Source of the DNA: Dyadobacter chenwenxiniae
GTDB taxonomy: Bacteria > Bacteroidota > Bacteroidia > Cytophagales > Spirosomataceae
Reading direction: 5' to 3'
DNA: 64,000 bases
Assembly: GCF_022869785.1 (NCBI RefSeq)
Contig: NZ_CP094997.1
Coordinates: 1,178,001 to 1,242,000 of the forward strand
A program made the position numbers and the translations under genes. Shown here piece after piece: positions 54,400 to 61,497 of this stretch. Position 1 is the first letter of the stretch; every line of letters begins with the position of its first letter. Below the pieces are notes generated by a model. That model was not told where the DNA came from. It did no database searches and saw only the letters and a program-made list of their open reading frames with translations.

Positions 54400-55401
54400 A
54401 TGAAAATTGTATTTAAATCAGATGATTTTGCAGAGTTGAACTTTGTCCGCGAGTATGCAGAAGGATTTAACGTAGGCGGCGATTCTCAGATCCGGGAAAG
54501 CGTGTCTGAAATGGACTATCGCGGAATGCACATGCGTACGCATCGCATATACTGCCCCGGGATGATCATTTCAATGATGAAAGGATCTTTGGAAAAAGAT
54601 CTTGTGCACATCCTGGAAAGTGATTTTCCCTATCTGCAAATGCATTTTGAATTGAACACCACGGGCTGTCTTTATTACCCGAATGCCAAGTTTGAAGTGC
54701 CTGCCGAAATTTATGGCGGTTCACATGCATTGCTCTTTTACCCGGCGTTGAACGGAAGACTGAATTATCTCAAAAAACCCGATTCTTACAGCGTTGAAAT
54801 TGAACTTTCCCTTGATTTTTTAAGGAAGATCTTCAATAACGATCTGGAAATCCTGCGTGGATTTGGAAATAATATCGAGAAGAACCATCCCGCGATCATG
54901 GGTAACCGCAGCTTCCCGATAACGCTTGCTATGAAGCACATCCTGGTGCAGATCAGGGATTGTAAGTTTGCCGGAGCTTTGAAAAAATTGTTTATTGAAG
55001 CAAAGGTCATTGAGCTCCTCACTTTACAGATCGAGCAGATACATGCGCTGGAAGCCAATATTAAAAACCTGAAAAGAATTGATATTGATAAATTGCATGA
55101 GGTAAAAGCGCTTTTGCTTGCCAATGTTCACAGCCTACATTCTATTGAAGAACTTTCCAAAACTGCTGGTATCAACCGGACCAAGCTTCAGGAGGGTTTC
55201 AAGCAACTTTTTGGAACCACCATTTTCGCATTTATTGCGGGTATCCGGCTGGAAGAAGCACGGCAGCAAATTCTGGATAGTGGCGGTCAAACCTCCATTG
55301 CCGAGATCGCGGCGCAATCGGGCTATAAAAACCCACAGCACTTCACCGTTGCCTTCAAGCGTAAATTCGGATTCTTACCCAAAGATTTGAAAAATAACTA
55401 A
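54400..55401 (+). CDS. PchR-like AraC regulator of the iron operon
   Basis: 333 residues from ATG 54400 (MKIVFKSDDFAELNF), preferred because AGGA lies about 9 bp upstream; ATG 54376 is an alternative. The N-terminal half ('MHFELNTTGCLYYPNAKFEV', 'GGSHALLFYPALNGRLNY') is like PchR/YbtA regulators that sense ferric siderophore. C-terminal helix-turn-helix motifs are 'HSIEELSKTAGINRTKLQEG' and 'IAEIAAQSGYKNPQHFTVAF'. Divergent from the TonB receptor, so it probably activates that operon when its siderophore is present (inference). Confidence 0.88.
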   Translation: MKIVFKSDDFAELNFVREYAEGFNVGGDSQIRESVSEMDYRGMHMRTHRIYCPGMIISMMKGSLEKDLVHILESDFPYLQMHFELNTTGCLYYPNAKFEVPAEIYGGSHALLFYPALNGRLNYLKKPDSYSVEIELSLDFLRKIFNNDLEILRGFGNNIEKNHPAIMGNRSFPITLAMKHILVQIRDCKFAGALKKLFIEAKVIELLTLQIEQIHALEANIKNLKRIDIDKLHEVKALLLANVHSLHSIEELSKTAGINRTKLQEGFKQLFGTTIFAFIAGIRLEEARQQILDSGGQTSIAEIAAQSGYKNPQHFTVAFKRKFGFLPKDLKNN

Positions 55402-55429
55402 GACGCTTTGCATAAATTACCTGTGATTC

Positions 55430-58054
55430 CTACTCACTTCGAAGACTTTTCACAGGGTTTATCAGTGCGGCCCGGATACTTTGGAAGCTGATCGTCAGTA
55501 GAGCGACCAGTGCAGACAGCAACGCGGCCACGATAAAAGTCCACAGATGAATATCCGTTTTATAGGCAAAGCTATCCAGCCAGCGGTCCATCGCAAACCA
55601 GGCCAACGGAGCGGCAATGATAAAGGCGATACCAATAAGTTGGAGAAAATCACCGGATAATAATGTGACAATGCTGGCTGCCGAAGCGCCCATCACCTTC
55701 CGCACACCGATCTCTTTGGTGCGCTGGACGGTGGAGTAGGAGGCAAGGCCAAGCAGTCCGAGGCAGGAAATGAAGATTGCTAATACGGCAAAATTCAGAA
55801 AAAGCGCTTCGAATCGCTCATCGGCGCGGTATTGCCGATCGTAAAACTCGTCGAGAAAATAGTAGCTGAACGGTTGGTCAGGGTGCATGGTCCGCCATTT
55901 ATTTTCAATGGCGGAAAGCGTTTGCTTTACATTTTTTCCATCCACCTGTACAGAAAGCAGCTTGCCGTTCCAGAAGTCAATCAGGCGGAAGGTTAGTGGT
56001 TTGATATTTTCCTGCAACGATTTGAAATGGAAGTTTTTTACTACGCCAATAATTGTGCCCTGCCGGTCCCATTGATCGAACTGCTTACCGACGGCTTCCC
56101 CCGGCGTTGCATAGCCGAGCATTTTTGCTGCCGCTTCATTGATTACCAGTGCCCGTGTGCTGTCGGTAGCAAACTTTTTTGAAAATGACCTCCCAGCCAC
56201 TATTTTCAGGCCGTATTGTGTTATGAAATCAAAGTCGACACGATACACATCCAGGTTTGCCGCCTGCATTTCGCCGCGCTTGTTTTCCAGTTTCGAGAAA
56301 GCCTGCGGGTTCAAGCCGCCCGGCACCGCCGCGGAAGCCGTGGCTGATCTGACCCCGGCGAGATCCATAATGGAAGCCTCAAATACATCCCGCTCGCGGC
56401 CGACGCCCGACTGAATGACCAGTGTTTGGTTTTTGGAAAAACCCAGATCATGGCTACGCATAAAATCCAGCTGCGTGTACACTACGATGGTCGCAATGAT
56501 CATAGTGATCGAGATCGTGAACTGAACAGTAACCAGCCCTTTTCGGAGCATAACGCCTTTTGCACTGGTTGTAAAACGGCCTTTCAAGACCTTTACCGGC
56601 TCAAAAGAGGACAAAACGAAAGCCGGGTAAATGCCTGCCAGCAACCCGATCAATAATGCTGCCACAAGCAGAATCGCTACAAATGGCAACTCAGCGATAA
56701 TGCCCTTGCTCACCGATTTGCCCGCCAGCTCATTGAAAAGGGGGATCAATGCAGCGGAGAGTATGACGGAAATCAGGAATGCAATCACGCACATCATGAT
56801 CGATTCTGCCAGGAACTGACGCGCCAATGTACTTCTTGCCGCACCTACGGCTTTTCGCACACCTACTTCGCGCGCGCGCTCCACCGATCGCGCCGTGGTG
56901 AGGTTTACGAAGTTGATGCACGCAATGAGCATAATAAAAAGGGCTACCGCGGAGAAAACATACACATTATTAATATTTCCCGACTCATCCGCCGGGCGCG
57001 TCGAGTGCAGGTAAATGTCTCTCAGGGGTTCGAGCAACATCCGGATCTGCATTTGCTGCTCGGCCATCATCTTACCCGCATGATTTTGCAGGAACGCAGG
57101 AAACTTCTTTTCCATTGTCGCAGGATCGGTGCCCGGTTTGAGCAATACAAATGCAGTCGCGCCGAAGCTGCCCCATTCCTGCTCTATATTTTTGTCCCGA
57201 TGCGCGGTGTAGGTGCTCATGGACACGAACATATCTCCTTTGATCTGCGAATTAACGGGCGGGTCTTGCATGACGCCGGTTACCGTTACCAGCTCGCCCT
57301 GATCGCCCCACAACAATGTTTGTCCCATGGGGTCTTTGTTGCCGAAATATTTTTGCGCAGAAGTTTCAGTTAAAACAATGCTCAGAGGCGTCATTAATGC
57401 AGTTTTGGGATTGCCATTTAATAATTTGAAATCAAAAACCTCGAACAACGTCGAATCCGCCAGTACCGCATTTTCTTCTACGAATTTCAGATCGCCTTTC
57501 CGGAAAAGCATTTCTTCCTTCCGTACGCGTGCGCAGGCCTCCATTTCTGGGAAATCATTTTGCATGTTGGATGCCATCGCCCACGGACTAATGCTGTAAC
57601 GGAGCGTTTCAGAGTTGGTTTGAACGTCGGTAGCGACGCGATAAATACGATCGGCTTTTTTGTTGAATGCATCGTAAGTGAGCTCGAAATGCACGTACAA
57701 CGCAATCAGGAAGCAGGCTGTCATGCCTGCCGAGAGCCCCATAACATTAATAAAGGAGAACATTTTGTGCTTTGCAAGATTGCGAAAAGCGATTTTAAGA
57801 TAGTTACGGATCATGGCAGGCGGGGAAAAAACAGGTTTGGGATATCTTTCAGGTTCTTTTTTGAATGCAAAGGGACGCATCAGACTGAATACATCGCGCA
57901 CGTAACGCTGGCGCGCCTGTCGCAGCCCATGCTTGCGGACGCGTTGTGCAAAAAGCTCGAGCAAGTCGCCTTCAAGGTCATTAACCAGGTGCGAAGCGCA
58001 GAACCAATGCAGGAGCCGGGTGGCCCATTTGGGTGGTTGGCTTTCTCCTTTCAT
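55430..58054 (-). CDS. Orphan FtsX/MacB-type ABC permease with N-terminal prefix domain
   Basis: 874 residues. A cytoplasmic N-terminal prefix of about 80 residues ('PKWATRLLHWFCASHLVNDL', 'EGDLLELFAQRVRK') precedes two copies of the MacB periplasmic core plus FtsX-type membrane unit. Blocks are 'FAKHKMFSFINVMGLSAGMT'-like 'LAKHKMFSFINVMGLSAGMT', 'ERAREVGVRKAVGAARSTLA' and 'QRTKEIGVRKVMGASAASIV'. No ATPase gene is adjacent, so it may pair with one elsewhere. It starts 3 bp after a PadR gene on the same strand; permeases with this prefix are commonly paired with PadR regulators. Likely handles peptides, lipids or antimicrobials. Confidence 0.9.
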   Translation of the reverse strand: MKGESQPPKWATRLLHWFCASHLVNDLEGDLLELFAQRVRKHGLRQARQRYVRDVFSLMRPFAFKKEPERYPKPVFSPPAMIRNYLKIAFRNLAKHKMFSFINVMGLSAGMTACFLIALYVHFELTYDAFNKKADRIYRVATDVQTNSETLRYSISPWAMASNMQNDFPEMEACARVRKEEMLFRKGDLKFVEENAVLADSTLFEVFDFKLLNGNPKTALMTPLSIVLTETSAQKYFGNKDPMGQTLLWGDQGELVTVTGVMQDPPVNSQIKGDMFVSMSTYTAHRDKNIEQEWGSFGATAFVLLKPGTDPATMEKKFPAFLQNHAGKMMAEQQMQIRMLLEPLRDIYLHSTRPADESGNINNVYVFSAVALFIMLIACINFVNLTTARSVERAREVGVRKAVGAARSTLARQFLAESIMMCVIAFLISVILSAALIPLFNELAGKSVSKGIIAELPFVAILLVAALLIGLLAGIYPAFVLSSFEPVKVLKGRFTTSAKGVMLRKGLVTVQFTISITMIIATIVVYTQLDFMRSHDLGFSKNQTLVIQSGVGRERDVFEASIMDLAGVRSATASAAVPGGLNPQAFSKLENKRGEMQAANLDVYRVDFDFITQYGLKIVAGRSFSKKFATDSTRALVINEAAAKMLGYATPGEAVGKQFDQWDRQGTIIGVVKNFHFKSLQENIKPLTFRLIDFWNGKLLSVQVDGKNVKQTLSAIENKWRTMHPDQPFSYYFLDEFYDRQYRADERFEALFLNFAVLAIFISCLGLLGLASYSTVQRTKEIGVRKVMGASAASIVTLLSGDFLQLIGIAFIIAAPLAWFAMDRWLDSFAYKTDIHLWTFIVAALLSALVALLTISFQSIRAALINPVKSLRSE

Positions 58055-58057
58055 GGC

Positions 58058-58378
58058 TTAGGCGGGTTTGGGAATAGCGTTCCACATGCGGTTTCGGATC
58101 TCGCGGATGGTGTCAAGTGCTTTAATACCAGCCATTGTAACCGAAAAAAAGCGCTTGCTGCGCCCGCCACGTTCTGCTGTGGCTCCACCCAGTCTCGACG
58201 TGAGCAGACCTTTTTCTTCCAGCCTGGCCAATGCTGCGTGCACAGCACCCAGGTTCACCGACCGTGCCATTTGCTGCTCGATCTCATTCGTAATAGCAGC
58301 ACCGTAGGCTTCACCGGCCAGCATGGCAACCGCCAGCAGCACCACCTCCTCAAACTCTCCCAGATACGTGCCCTTCAT
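58058..58378 (-). CDS. PadR-family transcriptional regulator
   Basis: 106 residues from ATG 58378 (MKGTYLGEFEEVVLLAVAML). Winged helix: 'LGEFEEVVLLAVAMLAGEAY', 'YGAAITNEIEQQMARSVNLG', then 'AVHAALARLEEKGLLTSRLG', with 'RSKRFFSVTMAGIKAL' as the wing. It is a dimeric repressor type often responding to toxic or phenolic compounds or antibiotics. It is separated from the permease gene by 3 bp, so the two form an operon and the regulator probably controls it. Confidence 0.92.
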   Translation of the reverse strand: MKGTYLGEFEEVVLLAVAMLAGEAYGAAITNEIEQQMARSVNLGAVHAALARLEEKGLLTSRLGGATAERGGRSKRFFSVTMAGIKALDTIREIRNRMWNAIPKPA

Positions 58379-58597
58379 AGATTTTTTATTAGTTCCGTAA
58401 ATGTATAACAAATGGCGTGCCGAAGTAGCAAATTGCAATGTACAGGCTGGAAACGCGGTTATTTAGAACTCGGCTTGTTCAAAAGCGGACACCGCGCACG
58501 GTCATTTGGAGAATACTGAATAAATAATCATGCGGGAAAATGCGGCAGGTTATCGGGAAAACCGTGCTTTGACGGTTGTAATCTCAGGGAAGATGTC

Positions 58598-58634
58598 GAG
58601 GCCGTCTCAAACTCAGGTGAGGCGGCCTCTTTTT
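58598..58634. terminator. Hairpin at the end of the RibD/DHFR-like gene
   Basis: GAGGCCGTCTCA (58598-58609) pairs with TGAGGCGGCCTC (58618-58629), allowing one G-T, and is followed on the plus strand by five T residues. It lies just past the stop of the minus-strand reductase gene and upstream of padR. In the minus direction the T run is missing, so it may protect the mRNA end rather than stop RNA polymerase. Confidence 0.5.
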
Positions 58635-59202
58635 ACCTATTCACTTCGTAGTGCAACGTAACCACGCCCGATTTGAGGGTTCTGCTTTCCAATAATTTCA
58701 TCGGACTCTTTGCTATATCACTGTCGAACAGACGGATACCATTTCCCAGAATTACCGGATGGACGGTTAATTTATACGCGTCGATCAGCCCCAGTTTCAT
58801 AAAACTTTTGGCAAGTCCGGGGCTGCCAAATATCACCAGATCCTTGCCAGGCTCCTCTCTGAGCCGGTTTACGGCTTCTGCAACATTGTCTTTGATCAGT
58901 GTCGTGTTGTTCCAGTCAGCAGTATCCAGTGTCGTTGAAAATACTACTTTGGGGATATCCTGCACCCACTTTGCATGTTCCAGTGAATGTTTGTCGGCAT
59001 TGGGATCATTTAATACGGTGGGCCAGTAACCTTCCATCAAGAGGTAGGTGGTTTTTCCGTACAAAGGAACGCCAACTGTTTTGACCAGCTCGTCCGCGTA
59101 TTGCTGCAACTCCTGATCATAAGATAGAAAACCAAGGCCCCCATTCATGTCTCCCGCAAAACCATCCAGGGAAATATGTGCGAATAAAACTACCTTTCTC
59201 AT
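58633..59202 (-). CDS. Dihydrofolate-reductase-like / RibD C-terminal domain protein
   Basis: 189 residues from ATG 59202 (MRKVVLFAHISLDGFAGDMN); the open frame extends upstream but the added part is not conserved-looking. Blocks 'VPLYGKTTYLLMEGYWPTVL', 'KDLVIFGSPGLAKSFMKLGL' and 'IDAYKLTVHPVILGNGIRLF' are typical of the COG0262/RibD_C reductase group, which binds NADPH. Many such proteins are of unknown physiological substrate. It is on its own between helical-protein and PadR genes. Confidence 0.87.
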   Translation of the reverse strand: MRKVVLFAHISLDGFAGDMNGGLGFLSYDQELQQYADELVKTVGVPLYGKTTYLLMEGYWPTVLNDPNADKHSLEHAKWVQDIPKVVFSTTLDTADWNNTTLIKDNVAEAVNRLREEPGKDLVIFGSPGLAKSFMKLGLIDAYKLTVHPVILGNGIRLFDSDIAKSPMKLLESRTLKSGVVTLHYEVNR

Positions 59203-59336
59203 TTTATCTGTATTTGATACGTTCCATTCTACAATCGACAGCCGAATGTAGCGTGACAAAGTTATCACAGATACACATGGTCTTGGATGGGGTTTCAGGA
59301 CTATTTCGGAGGGGTGTTGTGCCAACCGGCTGACAG

Positions 59337-59786
59337 CTAATCAAGCGCGACTTCGAATTGTGAACTTTCTGATTGCGCCGAAAGGTCCTCGGTCATTTTT
59401 TCCAGCTGATCCAGATGCTGATGCAGCATAGCGGCGTTTATGCTCGTATCTTTTATCAGATCCAGCAGAATCCGGTATTCACGGATGATCTGCTGATGTA
59501 CATTAACGATTTGTTTCACTGCCATGCTTACATCGTCGTTCACGATCGGACTATGGGCTTGCTGGTTACGCGTTATGCAAGCGTCGCGCATGCAGCATTT
59601 GAGCGAATCATACAGATTTGCCATTTCTTTCTTTATCACCAGGCAAATCATATAGTCACGGCTGAGCAAATTTCTCATATCATAAGATATGTCTTGCCGC
59701 ATAGCCGCAGTCAGCGCTAATTGCTGGGTCTTAAAAAGACGCCAGATTTTAACCACTTGTTGTACAATCTCTTTCACGTTCTCCAT
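59337..59786 (-). CDS. Uncharacterised helical protein
   Basis: 149 residues of almost pure helix prediction: 'MENVKEIVQQVVKIWRLFKT', a basic middle ('RNLLSRDYMICLVIKKEMAN', 'LKCCMRDACITRNQQAHSPI'), then 'HQQIIREYRILLDLIKDTSI' and 'LHQHLDQLEKMTEDLSAQSE'. It has a pair of adjacent cysteines (about 65-66) and no signal peptide. Probably a four-helix bundle, perhaps DUF2383-like, but I do not recognise it with confidence. Confidence 0.6.
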   Translation of the reverse strand: MENVKEIVQQVVKIWRLFKTQQLALTAAMRQDISYDMRNLLSRDYMICLVIKKEMANLYDSLKCCMRDACITRNQQAHSPIVNDDVSMAVKQIVNVHQQIIREYRILLDLIKDTSINAAMLHQHLDQLEKMTEDLSAQSESSQFEVALD

Positions 59787-60020
59787 GGTCTATTAATCTT
59801 TTTCATGGATTAGCAATAATCGTTCCAAGACTCTGACTGTCAACACACCAGTTTGGAGCACGAAGTGGGTAGGGGCCAGGCTCCCTGACGCAGCCTTGTA
59901 TACGTGGCTTCATTGGCATCAAGAGCAAGAAATCTACTCCAACCAGATCTTCCTAAACCTGCTTATTGAAGCAAGCAATACAGATCCGGCGGAGCAGAAT
60001 TGGCGATACGCTGCGGAAGA

Positions 60021-60557
60021 TTACTCCGCTTGTCTGGCCAGTTGGATATTCGCATTGACCTTAATTTTTTCACCCAACGCCAGTCCACCGGTCTCAGTCA
60101 GGGAATTAAAGGTAACATTGAAGTCCTTGCGGTCGATGGTCCCATTTACCTCAAAACCTACTTTGGTATTTCCAAAATGATCCCTTTCGGTGCCGCCGTA
60201 TTCTGCTTCCAGTTCAACCTCTTTGGTGATGCCTTTAATGGTAAGATCGCCGACCAGTTTATACAAATCGCCCTTAATTTGCGTAAAGGACGTTGAGGTA
60301 AACGTAAACTGCGGGTAAGTATCCGCTTCAAAAAAATCTGCATTTTTTAAATGTTCATCACGTCCCGGCTGGCCGGTGTCGACACTGTTTACATCGATTG
60401 TAAACGTTATTTGAGCATTTTCAAATTGGTCCCCTTCCGTAATGGCTTCGCCACTGAAAGATTTGAAAGATCCTGTTACTGTTGAAATCACAAGGTGCTT
60501 TACCTTAAATTGTACTTCTGAATGCAGCGCATCTACATTCCAAATTGTTTTAGACAT
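60021..60557 (-). CDS. YceI-family protein
   Basis: 178 residues. Start 'MSKTIWNVDALHSEVQFKVK' with the family pattern 'W...D..HS...F.V.H', then 'VISTVTGSFKSFSGEAITEG', 'DEHLKNADFFEADTYPQFTF' and 'DRKDFNVTFNSLTETGGLAL', typical of YceI lipocalin-like beta barrels that bind isoprenoid-type lipids or ubiquinone analogues. No signal peptide, so it is probably cytoplasmic. It stands alone. Confidence 0.93.
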   Translation of the reverse strand: MSKTIWNVDALHSEVQFKVKHLVISTVTGSFKSFSGEAITEGDQFENAQITFTIDVNSVDTGQPGRDEHLKNADFFEADTYPQFTFTSTSFTQIKGDLYKLVGDLTIKGITKEVELEAEYGGTERDHFGNTKVGFEVNGTIDRKDFNVTFNSLTETGGLALGEKIKVNANIQLARQAE

Positions 60558-60828
60558 CTCAATTAGTAGTTAATTTCATTTTGATACAAACGTCCGTTTG
60601 TTCGGTCATTCAAAATTAGGGACGTTTGATATACAAAATATAGCAGTATACAAAAGGATAGTGGTAACCTCTTGGATACTGCTGCTGCTATGGCCGAACC
60701 TGAACCACTTGATTTTTCTGTGCTGGTCCTTATAATGTCCATACCACTTGCAAAGCGGATACATAAATAGTACAATGCTGACCCAAGTGATGGGAACCGA
60801 TGCACCGGAAATAAAAAACCGGGCGCTC

Positions 60829-61206
60829 TTATTTACCCGCTACGACCTCTTTAATGCCCTGGCACAATTTTCTGATCTTGCTGTATGCGGCTTTACTATT
60901 CTTTTGCTTTTCAAATTCAATGGTGAGGTCGCCGGGAGATGATTCCAGATAAAACGCCGCACCATCTGTAAGCTTGATGTCTTTCTCGACCTGCTCGTTA
61001 TGATCGGCAAAAATGCGGTTGGGTTGCAGCATTGCGTTAACATACTGCTGAACAGCTATCGTTTTACCGCGATCGTACTGAGCAGTAAATGTATACTGCG
61101 TATCCGAATCCTTGACCCGGACATTCAAATTATCGTTGTTTGAACAGGATGTGAGCAGTATTAGTGTTAGCTGCAGAGCGATCGGAAACATGTTTTTTGA
61201 TTTCAT
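60829..61206 (-). CDS. Small putative lipoprotein, unknown function
   Basis: 125 residues from ATG 61206 (MKSKNMFPIALQLTLILLTS). The lipobox 'LILLTSC' gives a cysteine near residue 21 followed by S-N-N-D. The mature part of about 100 residues ('VRVKDSDTQYTFTAQYDRGK', 'AAFYLESSPGDLTIEFEKQK') has no recognised domain, but is similar in build to small periplasmic lipoproteins of the phylum. It lies between YceI and a gene relic. Function unknown. Confidence 0.7.
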   Translation of the reverse strand: MKSKNMFPIALQLTLILLTSCSNNDNLNVRVKDSDTQYTFTAQYDRGKTIAVQQYVNAMLQPNRIFADHNEQVEKDIKLTDGAAFYLESSPGDLTIEFEKQKNSKAAYSKIRKLCQGIKEVVAGK

Positions 61207-61290
61207 GGCTATCGGAAAAGTGTTTAACAAGGTACTATGTATTATATAGTAGTAAAGTTAGCATTAATTTCCATAACTCAAAAGCGCTGA

Positions 61291-61446
61291 GTCTTTTTTG
61301 CCGTTGACTGTGGGAAAGTGATCAACCCGTCGGGCGTGGAACGACAGTTAATCGGGGGCATAGTTTGGAGCCTTACCGCTTTGTTTTATGGCGGATTACC
61401 GATCAAAAAAGGCCGTGCACACCATCCCAACTTCCACGAAAACATT
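61291..61446 (+). pseudogene. Relic of a molybdopterin-dependent dehydrogenase (large-subunit fragment)
   Basis: Frame without a start after a stop codon: 'AVDCGKVINPSGVERQLIGG' and 'IVWSLTALLYGGLPIKKGRA', ending 'HHPNFHENIH'. This matches the C-terminal 'VDCG...NP..V..Q..GGI..GL..ALYG' stretch of xanthine dehydrogenase / isoquinoline 1-oxidoreductase large subunits. Only about 50 codons remain, and downstream sequence loses the pattern. A former gene has been deleted down to this fragment. Confidence 0.68.
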
Positions 61447-61497
61447 CACAGCGGCAGTCGGTGCACAATCGAATGCCGCATTGTTGAACTCTGACAT

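Noticed and set aside
59896..60180. A 94-residue plus-strand frame near the YceI gene.
   Set aside because: Its second half is the antisense of the YceI gene; the first half is too short for any assignment.
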